From assembly GCA_028023455.1 (NCBI GenBank), contig JAQFVV010013312.1:1-64000 (forward strand): a stretch of 64,000 nucleotides of DNA, in the 5' to 3' direction. The notes under the pieces were generated by a model that worked only from the letters and a program-made list of their open reading frames with translations, made no database searches and was not told the DNA's origin. Origin of the DNA: Epiperipatus broadwayi (Eukaryota > Onychophora > Udeonychophora > Euonychophora > Peripatidae). Position numbers and translations under genes: made by a program. This document shows, in pieces, positions 16,561 to 29,134 of the stretch (the stretch's first letter is position 1; each line of letters starts with the position of its first letter).

Positions 16561-16639
16561 CATTTAATTATATAGAATAGAGAAGGAGAACGTCAGGCTG
16601 AATATATAATATTAAAATATATGTATATTGTTTACACTA

Positions 16640-16960
16640 AACCTAATGTAATTGTAAGGGATTTGGAACTCAGACTTTCAAACACCTTACAGCTATCCAA
16701 TCCATCTTATACAAGCTTTTCCATTAATGTTTGAAGATATGCTATCTTAATAGAAACTGGACATTAATTGTATATATGTCTGGGAGATGATGATTTGGAT
16801 CATCTGTTGAGTGCTGGTTCAGTACAATATATATATTGGAGATCATTTATTGTTTTTACATGTATGCGGTCATGTATATCAATTATATGATGTGTATTGG
16901 ATAGCTGTAGGCAGTCTGAATGTCTGATTTCAAGTTCGTTATATTTACACTAGATTTTGT
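16640..16960. repeat. Two partial X copies in inverted orientation
   Basis: A truncated plus-strand copy (16650-16715: GGAACTCAGACTTTCAAAC, then TACAGCTATCCAATCCATC) is followed by a minus-strand copy (about 16745-16950). In the second copy the reverse complement reads CAGCACTCAACAGATGATCC, then TACAGCTATCCAATACACAT and CAGACATTCAGAC. The TACAGCTATCCAAT blocks of the two copies form inverted arms about 165-200 bp apart. Confidence 0.55.
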
Positions 16961-17489
16961 ATATATATATATAAACAAAATATTGGATATGAATAATTTT
17001 TAATAAACCAATAGAAATAAAAGCTATAGACAGATTTTGACGAGTTCCATCCTCAGTATCACCATACAGTTATGTAGAAAACATTCATGTATTACTATTA
17101 CTATAAGTTTCATTTATATATTTATTTATATAATAAATTTTTTTTGAGATGATTCATGTGTTTTATTTTATTATATATATTTTGTCTGATATATATATGG
17201 TAGTAGTATGACTACTGAACCTACCATCTCATGGTGCTCTTTTTCGCCTAATTCACATTAATATACTAATTCATGGGTCCTCTGTTTGTTTAAATAATAT
17301 TAAGGTAAAAGTTTTTTTTCAACCGTTTTTTATTATTTTTTCATCTGCAATGGTAAACCACCAAAGTTTTTTTTTACTACATAATATTATGCTAAAGGAT
17401 TTTTTTTTTTAAACTGGTTTTTAATTTTTTTTCAATGGCTACCATAAAACACCAAAGTTTTTTCTATTCCATCCGGGTTTTTTTGTTTT
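16961..17489. other. Non-coding T-rich intron sequence
   Basis: No gene is seen. From about 17230 the plus strand becomes strongly T-rich, with runs of 8-12 T. Two stretches ending CACCAAAGTTTTTT (about 17360 and 17450) look like early, weak units of the array that follows. Confidence 0.45.
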
Positions 17490-18140
17490 TAATAAACAAA
17501 TACTTTGTTTTTAAATGGTCTAGGGGTGTTGGTTTGTTTATTAAATTAACGACTAACTGTCCATAGATTTCTTTACATAATATTACTTACTGGTAAACCC
17601 AATTTTTTTTTCACTTTTTGGGTTTGTTTTTTAAAGAAACAAGCACTTTGTTTTTATATGGTGTAGGGGCGTTCGTTTGCTTTTAAATTATTGATTAACC
17701 CTCTGTCAGTTTGTTTACACAAAAATACGGTAACAAACACATTATTGTTTTTAGATGGTGGAGGGAGTTGTTTGTTTGCTTTGAACTTATATTTTTTGTT
17801 GATGTTTTGATTTGCTGAAAGACTTCAACAATTCGGTACTTTTGAATAAACCACACTTGGTTTTTTAGAGTGTGGAGGGTTGTTTTGATTTTGAATTGTC
17901 GTCTTTTTTTTTTTTTTGGTTAATTTATTACTAGGCTTTTTTTTTTGTTTTGTTTCAAATCTTTAGGCTACAGAAAGCTTTATGTGATAGCAAAAAGTTC
18001 TTCCATAATTTTTTGGGCCTTTAATTAAAAAAAAGGACATAAGCAGTTCATTTTTAAAGAACACTTTATTTTTAAGCTGGGGAAAGTGGAGTGGAAGGAA
18101 AGGTTTGTTTTGATTTTTAATTATCGACTTTTTTTGGATT
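17490..18140 (+). repeat. Degenerate T-rich tandem array (~100-210 bp spacing)
   Basis: A core like AAACAAACACTTTGTTTTTA, then ATGGTGTAGGGG, GTTTGTTTG and TTTAAATTATCGACT recurs with starts near 17496, 17633, 17733, 17844 and 18056. The units are diverged and unevenly spaced. The plus strand is T/G-rich throughout. I do not recognise the family. Confidence 0.5.
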
Positions 18141-18210
18141 TTCTTTTTGAACATTTTATTGTTAAAATTATTAAATAATTTAAAAACATTTTATTGTTAC
18201 TGCACAGTTC

Positions 18211-18567
<357 letters not shown>

Positions 18568-18669
18568 TGGTGGAGCCTTTGGCATCAACTCTTAAACAGT
18601 TCTTTTTTTTTTTTTGGTATAATAAAATATTATCTATTTTAACTGTTAATGAACCTTACCAAATCTTAC

Positions 18670-19485
18670 CTACCTACCTACTTTATAATCATGCGAACAA
18701 CAAAATAACAAGTTTTCCATAAAATAATTTATTGAATTAAAAAGAAACGAAACTTTGGAGAAAATGTGAACCAACCAAAATAAGTAAAAAAAAACAAAAA
18801 ACACCATTTTTGGGGGCATAAAAAACAGCAGCCAGAGTAACATGCAAATAAAATAACAGGGAAGCCTCAAAGCTATAAGTAACAGGATTTTGGAGCATTC
18901 AAACCAACTTCCCTTATGCAGACCTACATAGGTACACTTGCAGGAGTTTATCTTTCTGGGAAAAACATAATATTGTGCATCCACTTGTGTGGCCAGCCAG
19001 CAGTTCACTCAGCTTTGACCAATTCGGACCACTCGCAGATGACATTTTCACGGATTCACGTGTAAACAGGCATTTGCATGTGAAATTGGAAAAAAAAAAC
19101 CTCTGCTGAAAAGAACCTTTTCAAGTTGTGTGCAGTTGAAAAGCATAGGAAAGCGTGTGTGACAACATGACAATTCTTAATATGGAAGACTAATTCCACT
19201 ATGCTTATTTCTAAAAAGTTTCTGACAATGAATTTTTGCAGTTTTGTCTCTTTCAAATACTGCCACCATCAAATTAGACCATAGCAATAGTTCAAGAGTG
19301 CTCACTTGATGGCACTGGGCATAGTATTTTGCTACATAATCATAGAATACATCATGCTCAGGTGGCCTGTTATGGCTCAAAAACACCTCTTGTACTGTCA
19401 GCCATAAGCTAAGGCCACTAAAATGATATATTGATGTGTGTTTTGTGAAAAAGAGTGCCATCAGATGGTCAGGTTCAGTATTCAT
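18670..19485 (-). pseudogene. Possible frameshifted coding remnant, family not recognised
   Basis: Three overlapping or abutting minus-strand frames follow each other: 19485-19177, 19256-19056 and 19008-18670. This stretch is richer in GC and less repetitive than its surroundings. The first frame reads like protein (for example F-L-S-H-N-R-P-P-E-H-D-V-F-Y-D-Y and L-E-L-L-L-W-S-N-L-M). The last contains a short Cys-rich piece (C-K-C-T-Y-V-G-L-H-K-G-S-W-F-E-C). The arrangement would fit an old transposon-derived or retroposed gene broken by frameshifts, but I cannot name the family. Chance open frames in a GC-richer patch remain possible. Confidence 0.3.
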
Positions 19486-19492
19486 ACCACTA

Positions 19493-19494
<2 letters not shown>

Positions 19495-19566
<72 letters not shown>
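19495..19566. repeat. (AT)n microsatellite, 72 bp
   Basis: A perfect AT dinucleotide run of 36 units, directly next to the GC-richer remnant at 18.67-19.49 kb. Confidence 0.97.
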
Positions 19567-19569
<3 letters not shown>

Positions 19570-21379
19570 ATTATAGAAGTATCAAAAAAAAGATCACAAT
19601 AATTTCATTTGATATCAATGTTAGTTTGTTCCAGTTTAATCCAGTTGGTTTTACCTAATATCTCTCTTCTAAATATCATTGAACAACTTCTTCTATTTCA
19701 TATATTTGTGATATGGAATACTTTTTATTATTTACAATTTTTCAAAATGCCCATTTATAATCTTTTCCAATAGCAATATTTTCATCCCAAATTCACTTCA
19801 ATTTCTTATAATTTTAAATGGTGTCAATGTTGCTTATTTTTTGCTTAAATATATTAGAGTGCTTAGAAAATATATTAAACTATACCAGTTAATTTACATA
19901 TAAAAAATATAAATAAAAAAGATTTTATGTCTACAGTAATCATGAAAGAATAAAGAAGAGAAAATTAATATATTTTGAAATTAATAATAGCTAGTATATC
20001 TTTTTTTTTAAAAAAGTACTCATCATAACATTGCTAAAAGATGTTAACTGGATTAAAAAATAGTTGCAAAGTATTTCCAAAATAGGTGTGAATCTGAATT
20101 CATTTATAGCTTAAATATAATACTGTACTTTCTTACCCACAAAGCATTTATTAGGTATATTTATAAATTTTTCAATCAGAATTAAGATTTACCAAAAATG
20201 TATAAATCCCTTTTGAGTCTATTCACTCTATTACAAAGGCTTAATAAATGGATAAAAACCATTTCAAAATTGATGAAATAATGAAAAGGAAAAATAAAAT
20301 AAAATGGCCGATACTGGCATAAACGTTTAGACGTTTGATGTCTCCAATTCACACCTAAATAGAAGGTTGTTCATGAAATGCAGTCTTAGTGAGGGAGGAC
20401 CTGAGTATCCAAGGTGAATGATTTATGATATTTTGCTGTGGACATTATGGGTAATCTTAAAAATGTATATAAAAAAGAAAACACCTCTGCACAACAACGA
20501 TTATTAATTGTTTTCTTAGGTTGTTTTAAGAGCTAAAAAAATAAACCCGATATTGAGTAATAGTGATAAATTGGGAAATATTAAAGTATTAGAAACATAA
20601 GCATTAGATCTAGAGACTTAATATTTCTAATTATTCTGAAGAATGACGATTGTTCTCTTTAGAAATAAAATATCTCTATACAATAGCGAGTATAAGACCA
20701 TATAAAACCAACACTATGTTGAGTAACAGTAATATAATGACAAAATATTGAAATGTCAACGTAGATAAAGATATCTAGAGATTTCATACTTCTAGCTTAT
20801 CTGATAAATAAAGGTTGTTCTCTTTGATAGATCATTGCATTATTGGAGATTTAATAAGAGGACGTTCTTAAAATATATAAATCAAATTTAAATAATTATA
20901 TAGTATTTTATGTGTTTTAATTATCAATAAAATTAACTTATGAAATAGATAAAAATCTATTATAGTATTACTATAGTCTCCATATATGCAAATTAAAAAG
21001 TATGCCACAACAAAGTGGATTATATTTAGATTCATAAAATTTAAACTTGTAATTTTTTAATAGTCAATTTTAATAGTTTGATATACCTTTTGCACATATT
21101 ACAAAATTATGATATAGTTAGAAAAAATACCAGTTAAAAGTTAACCTATTTACAGAATTCATGTCATCTAATATTAGACCATGTTGGACCCAAACTTTTT
21201 TTTTTAAAAAAGATATGATTTCACATTTCATGTTTTTTTCCAATTAGTATATTGCATTTTCTTCATATCTTAACTGAAATTTTAATTTAATTCAAATATA
21301 CAGAGAAAAATCATATTAAATAAATTTATAAAAAACAATATTGATCCTCTACTAGATGAGGATATTTCCAACTTTAATC
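19567..21379. other. Intron 3 sequence, nothing recognised
   Basis: AT-rich and without coding signal, tandem repeat or recognised element. Two stretches resemble each other weakly (near 20560-20660 and 20730-20830: TAATAGTGATA/TAACAGTAATA, then AGATATCTAGAGATTTCATA-like). This could be a decayed duplication. Confidence 0.4.
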
Positions 21380-23880
21380 TTGTTTCAATGTCCTTTATAC
21401 ACCCAGTAACAATCATTATTTTACTTATCCATTTTACACATGATCTTTTATTTGTCTTCCAAATCTCTTGTGATCCAGTTTAAACAGTTCTTCTATTATT
21501 ATGTCTAACAGCAGTTGCATTTAATTTCTTAATCCTATCATTGATGATAGTGATAATTTGTGTTTTCTCTTCCATGTATTTTATATTTGCTTTGATCTTA
21601 TTGCTCTCAGCAGACATCTCTCCATATTTTTGAGAGATCTGAAGTCTCAAAATTGCTTTTCTTATAAGTGTGCAAATTTCAGATCCATACATAAGAACTG
21701 GAAAAACATATCTAAATTCTTCCATTTACACATACATCAGTCTAATTCTAAGTTAATTCTAACAAAGGAACTCCATACAAGTTTAATTCTATGATTAAAT
21801 ACATTTATTATGTTTATATCTAAATTAACAATCTGACCATTTTTGATTATCCATATTTAATTTATACTTCTAAAAATGTCAATTTAACATTACTTTAATC
21901 TTCTTAAAGTTTATCTTTTGTTCTATTTTTTACTTTTGTCTGACAACTCTTGAAAAATTTTCTGATGTTCTGAAGTATTATTTGAAAATTAAGGCGTTTT
22001 TCATTTCTGGTAAAATCTCCTAGTAATTTTATTCCCTGTAGCATTTTATTTTAACTTACCAAATTCTGTTTGTAAAACTGCAGTAAAAATGTTAAAATTA
22101 TGGGGTTACTAGGTCGTATATCATGAATAATATTTTCTTTTTATCACCATGCAATCTATTTGCGTTGCAGTTTGACAGATATTCTTCAGAATATGATAAT
22201 ATTCCGGATGTATATCTTGATTAACTAATACTTTCATTTCATATGTGTGTGTGTTATGAGAAAATATTTTTATGAATTAAAACATTCATATGTTGTTGAA
22301 ATATTTATAGGAACAAATATCTTTTCATAATCTGTAAATTCAAACCAAAGATAATTCATATTAATTACTCCTTCCTGTAACTTATTTCAATATTTGGAAG
22401 TGGTCACTATGATAAATCATTTTTAAATTCAATATATCTTTTGTGTGACTTTACATACGAAGTTAAACCACTAAACATCACATGATCACCATTTCTTACA
22501 TCCGAAGTTATTGCTAAGAGTTATAATTATCTTGGTAACAGTCTTGTTTAAAACTGATATGTCTGCCATTTTTAATATTATTTTATCAACTTTCTGAAAT
22601 ATCAATATCACTATTTTTTTCTTTCAGGGATTATTTCAATTTTTTTCATATAACTTTCCAGCATTTTTTCGATTTCTTCACCTCATTTTTTAAAGTATAA
22701 ATTATAATTATGTGATTTCTTAATTTTCATTTTTAGTAGATGTAAATGATTGTCTCACTTCTTCCCTGACAATGCTGATAAATGCAGACGATTCTTTACA
22801 AAATCGTTCCAGACATTTCATATTATCTTTTTTTTGTAATAATATTGCTACATTAGTTCTTATATCAGAAACAACTTTTTTTCCATATACCAAAATAATG
22901 ATTTACAATTTTGAGACATTTTTTGCTTTCTATAACATTTTTGCCAATTTACAATTATATTTTAGTATATTGTCATTAACCGTTTTTTTTATTTATTATT
23001 TGACAAAATTATAGATTGTCATTTATTGGAGTACTGTTGCTATTTGTATTAAATATTTTTCTGGGAGTTCTTAAAAACGTATCTTTTTTTTCTTATTGAC
23101 TTTATTCAAGTATGAATTTCGACAAACACTTTACCATTTTAAAACAAATTGCAACTTTGAAATTTAATTCATTGGATTGTTTTTTATGATTAGAAATACT
23201 GATAATTATGACTGATTTTCTTAATATATTTTCTATATTTTTTATCTAGTTGCATTAATACTTTTTTACATCATATAAACGGACAATGATCACTTATATT
23301 GAATCAATCTTAAATGAAAAAAAAAAATATTAGATAGAATAAAATTCCATTTTATTGCACTTTTATTTGTATGTTTTCACTTTAAATTTCCTTTAGTAGT
23401 TTTCTTAAAAAATTTTTTTTACTATACAATTCCACTTTTTCTGCAATTTCAATCAAATTTACCTACATTTCTTACATCGTTCAATCGTTTATCAACTTCA
23501 GCAATTAAAGTCTTGTGTATCCATAGAAAAAATATTCTATTTCATCACTATGAAAAATTATTAGCACATAAACTTGTATTATCTGCCTTTGGTAACCATA
23601 TCCCTCTGTCTGATATACCATCAATTTCCATAATGTTGCTTTTCCACTTTTTATTTAGAAATAAATCACATTCTCCTTGTTTTTCCAACATTGAGCTTTT
23701 GTAAAGTACACATTCATTTTTAAGATGGGATATCCTTTCACAATTTCTTTTAACTTCAAAAATATCAGTACGATCCCATTTAATGTTGTATTGTTTATGT
23801 TCCACTAATTGAAATATTTCTATATTTAAAAGTGATCTGATGTTGTAAGTAGAAAAACATAATTTTATCATGTAAAGAAA
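21380..23880 (-). mobile_element. Decayed RTE-type non-LTR retrotransposon
   Basis: Two recognisable ends of one ORF2 lie in order on the minus strand. At 23871-23548 is an apurinic-like endonuclease N-terminus: S-T-Y-N-I-R-S-L, then I-K-W-D-R-T-D-I-F-E-V-K-R and L-F-L-N-K-K-W-K-S-N-I-M-E. It matches the RTE pattern T-[WY]-N-V-R-S-L .. K-W-D-I-I-G-L-S-E-V-R-R .. N-K-K. It continues out of frame (I-Q-V-Y-V .. S-D-E-I-E, like Q-V-Y-A-P-T-S). At 21725-21400 is the C-terminal part of a reverse transcriptase: P-V-L-M-Y-G-S-E-I-C-T-L, then N-N-R-R with stop and frameshift before K-W-I-S-K-I. The middle shows only faint traces, such as I-S-D-H-C-P near 23300. The total of ~2.5 kb is shorter than an intact RTE (~3.2 kb). 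It carries many stops and is not functional. Confidence 0.65.
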
Positions 23881-24297
23881 ACACGGGTTGGCAAACAGTT
23901 AATTCTTAGCACCCTCTTACTTCAGTTGCAAATTTCTGGCTTGGATGACAATCTTACACTCATCAATCATCAGTATAAAAACTTAATTTAGTTTTATTTG
24001 TGATGATTGTAAATATTTTGTTTTAAATCATGGTCTTTTATAAAGGCACTCATTTCTACTTGCAGGAAAATTAACTGATATTTAATAATGAACTATGAAG
24101 CAACTGAAAAGAAAGATCACACTATTTTTTGATCAAAATCACCATACTAGTTATCCATCCATGTTCATTTATTTTCTGAATAATATAGTTCTAACAGCTG
24201 AAACGGAAAGAACATATTGAGTGGACATTAGAAAATAGTTTGCTCTATTATTATCCATAAAAAACATTAAATCCCCTTTTCAATTAAAGGAAAATCT

Positions 24298-24328
<31 letters not shown>

Positions 24329-27300
24329 ATGTGATCATGGTCTATTATACATTGTCCTATTCAACTGTGTAACTTATGTGTTCATGCTATTTTTTTTAAA
24401 TAAAAAGAAAGAGGAGAAAAAAAAAGATGATAAAATTTATTATAAAAAATATGTCGGGATTATGCTAAGTTTTTGTTTAATTGATATAATTAATATTCAA
24501 GTAATTATAAGTACTAAATATAAAATTTTTAGTGACTTAATACTTTTAAAATACATAGTTCTAATAATTAATTAATAAGTAATCTTTTAAGATAAAAATT
24601 GGAACTTAGTTTATGCTTATAGAAAATGAAAAGTAAATAAAGTTAGATATAATACAAGACTGAGTAAAATTAATTTTCATGCTTAAAAATTGTAAGTTAG
24701 TTAGTGGATTTATTTATGTCATAATATAATTGTTAAATTGGTTTCTCAAATTGATTAATAATTTATTATATTATTAGAGTTCAAAAGATTTAAGTAAAGT
24801 CAGTGTATTTAAAATAAATAGTAAAGTTAGTTAAAATACACAAATTTACTATTAAACAGAATAAATTGGAAAGTATGTAAACTAAATTCATGTATATGTG
24901 TGTATTAATTTATATTCATGCATGGTGATTTATTAAAATGTTATTTGGTATAAGTAAAATTAATTTTACTTTATTGAATTATTTAAAAATAAATAAATGA
25001 TTAATTTAGCATTGAAAGTGTTTAAAATAAATAAGTTTACGAACTTCTTATAAATTAAAGTGATAATTTAAAAATAATAAATGCATTATTTATTTTGTTG
25101 TTTTATTTATTAATTAAATAATTTTAAGAGTAAAGTTCAACTTCTGGACAGTTTTAAATTATCATATGGTAATTAAAAATACATAAAAATATTGTGTAAT
25201 TTTAAATTTAGTTCTATGTTATCATGTATATACTTTTAATACAGGTTAGACTTTTAAAAGGTGTAGCTAATTAAAATGTCCATCAAAATAAAAAAAAGGT
25301 ATAAAAGAGATTTTTCAGTATGTTTGGTGTTGGCGTTAGTACTCTTTTGACTGAACTCTTCTTTCTCATTTCAACAACCCTCATCAAGAAGACAATAATA
25401 TTTCATTTCAATTTTTTAATTCTAAATTTAAAAGTGTTATTTTTTAAAATTTTATTTATTTATTATGTAACTATTCATTGCTGGAAACAAAATAAAGTAT
25501 TGAATTTTTGTATGCCTTAGCCTAATCTAAAAATATCTAAAAAAATTAACAAAATGTCTAAGAAAATTGTTGCTCTTTATTAATTTATTTTATCCAACCC
25601 TTCTTGAACAGAAATTTACAAAGTGAAAAAATAATATGTTCTGCATTAATTTTTGAAAACTATAACAAAGATTGTACTGGACTAGTCCTATTTTATATTT
25701 TTTATTTTTTAGTAATTTTCAAACTAACCATTGAGAGACTTTTGAAATTTACTTTAAAAATAAAGAAAAAATGCTTCAATGGAATTTGATATTAGTTATT
25801 TTAAAAATGAGCAACCCTTGACCATGTAAATGATAATTTTATTTGTAAGTGTTATCTTGATAAAGATTTTAAAATACTGACTCACCTATTTGATAAAATA
25901 AGATGAACTTTATTTTGAGAGAATTATGTTAATGTTTCCAAGAAAACATTTAAGATATAAAATAAGTGAATACATTAATATGAATTTTTATTAATAAGAT
26001 ATGACTTCAATGGATAACAACAATATTATGGAATATAAAAATAAACTGTTTAAATTGCTGAGTTTTAAAATGAATAGTTATTTCTTAATTGTTATCATTA
26101 AGTGCTCTCGAGTGTATAGAAAAATATGTTAAAACTAATGAAAATGTTCTTTAAAAAATGAAGGAACTATTCATTTTCTAATATAGATACATGGATAAAT
26201 TTAGTAAAAATATTTCTAACAATTTTGCTGCTAGAAGTAAAAAAAATATATTAAAACAAGCTATAACTAATTCTTTGAATAAGATTTGAGTGAATATATA
26301 GATTAAATCTTTTCAATATATTGTTTGTTAAATGTTGCCATTTTTGTATCATTTATCTTCAGAAGGTAGTGCTTTTGTTGTTATAAAAAAGTGATAAATT
26401 ACGGGTGAGTTGCTTCTAAAAATAATTCATCAGGAAAAAAACATTGTTTTCCCATGTCAGATAGCTGACTGTGGGAGACTCGGATAATAAACTATGGGTG
26501 TTTTTTTTTTTTTTTAAAATAATTTTATTATTTTTTTTATTATTAATCATTTATTTTATTATTGTATAAAAGTATATTTTAGTTACATAATAAAGTATGC
26601 ATTTATTCTTATGTTTGAGAAGGTAAAACTTATATATTTTTATTAGTAGTATTGGCTTAAAATAAGTTATATGAGATACATGTCCAGATATAAATACACA
26701 TATCTTTACATTCACGAGTAGTATTTTATTAATACCCTATTATTTCCTTATGGGTAAACAGCCAATATATGATTTATCAAAATGTTAAAATATATTATAA
26801 TAATTTCATTATAAAGTTTTTTATATGACAAGATAATTATTAGTATTATATTTAGCAATATTTGTCTATGCTATATATGTCCACTTTAGTTTAAAAAATG
26901 CTGTTTTTATTGAAAAGATGTGTGTGCAATTTTTTATTATGCAATTTAAAGTATTTTACAATCATTTGTCTTGAATTTATTTGATGGTTTCTTACATTGT
27001 TTAATATTTTAGAGATTAAAGATTTCTTTCTCTAGTTTTTTCAGTGATAATTTGTTTTATCTTGCCATGGTTAGCCTAGAATATATGCTAATCCTATTGT
27101 AATATGTGTGGGATGCATATGGCTTTATTAAATGTTGTATCTTACTTATATTGTACTTTGGAAAATTTAAGCATTCTCTCCCCAATGTTTAGTATTTATT
27201 TCTCATGAGAGGATAATATTTTGTTATATTTATGATTATTTTCATGTTTAGCCATTATAGTTTGATCCCAAATGTTTGTATAAATAATCGAGGACTTTTG

Positions 27301-28189
27301 CATACGTGTAGGTGATTATTTTATCAATTATTTTTATTGCATCATGTACTATAGTATCTATGTTTGCAGATGACGTTTTTTTAGTAAAAAGATGTAAATA
27401 AATTTTGTAAAATTTAAATTTGATGTTAAATGTCAATAAATGTATTTATTATTATTAGAATTTAGACTTTATTTCTATATATGATTTCTTGAGACCTGAA
27501 TTCCTAATTATGTTCCAGAAATCTTGATAAATCAGATAATCAATTTTATAAGACACAGATCCAAACTTAAAAATGCAAAAGTTGCATAAATATTATAAAT
27601 ACAAAGTTTGCAGTTGAATTTGAAAGAATCAAATATTTATTTGACTTTATTTTGAATTCATTATACATTTTAGACTGCACATTATTTTTTATTTCACAAA
27701 CAAAGTTATTTTGGGAATTGATTTTAAATTGTGATGAATAGTAGAATGATATAACAAAATATCATTTCATTCTCGATACTCAAATGTCATCCTGGGAGAA
27801 AGATTTTGATTTTTCCAAATTTATATTTAAAAAAAAAATGTAATTATTAGTTACATTAAACATTTCTTTAATTAATTGTTATTGTTAATATAATATCCGG
27901 GTATACATTAGCTTATAAGAGAAATGTATGTTTTCTTTTGTCTACTAGGATGTCACTCATTTATTCAACAACATGATATGCTGATTAATATTCAATATTA
28001 GTAAAGAAAGAACGCTGAGATTGTTCTACATTATTTCATGATTATTCAAACTAATGTTATTATACAAAAAATTCAATAGTGAGGCATTAAATAACCAATT
28101 ATAATTCATTGTACTATAAGAAAAATACATTTGGCTTGTACTCTAGAAGAGTATTTTAGATCAGATCATGGCAATAAATAAGAGTTCAA

Positions 28190-28191
<2 letters not shown>
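23881..28191. other. Intron 3 sequence; no gene seen
   Basis: Very AT-rich with no recognised gene. It contains a 29-bp (TA)n run at 24301-24329. A TATA-like GTATAAAAGAG at about 25299 is followed about 190 bp later by AATAAAGTATTG (about 25490). This could be promoter and polyadenylation signals of a solo LTR, but no element ends were found. A long poly-T at 26501-26516 follows ATGGGTG. Confidence 0.4.

Positions 28192-28244
<53 letters not shown>
28192..28244. repeat. (AT)n microsatellite, 53 bp
   Basis: Perfect AT run in intron 3. Confidence 0.97.
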
Positions 28245-28246
<2 letters not shown>

Positions 28247-28784
28247 ATTATTAAAGTAGCTCAAATATTATAGATTCAATTGTAACTAAATTTACGAGAT
28301 CAAAAGAATTAAGATAATACCTGAGTAGTCTATAATATAGAGATCATAATATTATAACTTAATAAACGAAAGAATTGTAGCTTTTTATTTTATATCAAAG
28401 AGAAAAGAATTGTAATATGTAACTTGCTGAGCATAAGCTATTAAACAAAAGATCAGACTGAGGTATCAATCATATTAAGGGTCATTGGATTAAATGAAAC
28501 ATACACCTGGATAGTAGCTATATAGCCATAAGGTCATAAATATTAAAATGATAAGTAGGAATAAATTAAACATATTTCTATAATTAGATTTCTCAAGATA
28601 TCCCAATATCAATAATTGTAAACAAATTATTAATAATAACTATTATAACTCAGGTATATGGAAATCAAGTGAGGTGAGTACACTAGTAACTTAATAAAAT
28701 ATCTTATCAGGTATACAGACAGTAGATTTTATCCACTTTCATTTCTTGGTTTGATGTCAAGTGCATATTTAAACAAATACCAAG

Positions 28785-28890
28785 TGAATATGGTCTAGCA
28801 GGGCGCAACTAGATTATCTGAATCTTGACACAGTTATATCTAATAACCTTTTCACATGTACCGGGTTTGAATCCCCTTTTGGTACTTTAT
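28785..28890 (+). repeat. Possible tRNA-derived SINE fragment
   Basis: TGGTCTAGCAGGG (28791) resembles an RNA polymerase III A box. GGGTTTGAATCCCC (28863) resembles a B box (GGTTCRANNCC) with one mismatch. The 72-bp spacing is long for a tRNA, and I could not fold a convincing cloverleaf. It is treated as a weak, decayed SINE candidate only. Confidence 0.25.
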
Positions 28891-29083
28891 TTCTAATAAA
28901 AATGGGAGATTTTGCTTTTAGAGCCATATCATTATATGCACTAATATTTAGGTAAACATAAAACATCTTTAAACCAAAGTGGAGTATATAAAATTCATTA
29001 GACATAAATCATTTTTTAGAGCTTAACATAATAAATGTGTTTCAATATATATTTTTATATATATATCTTAACATACCAAATGT

Positions 29084-29086
<3 letters not shown>

Positions 29087-29132
<46 letters not shown>
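29087..29132. repeat. (TA)n microsatellite, 46 bp
   Basis: Perfect TA run. Just before it, CTTAACATA.CAAATGTGTTT occurs twice (about 29022 and 29067), a small imperfect tandem duplication around AT runs. Confidence 0.9.
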
Positions 29133-29134
<2 letters not shown>

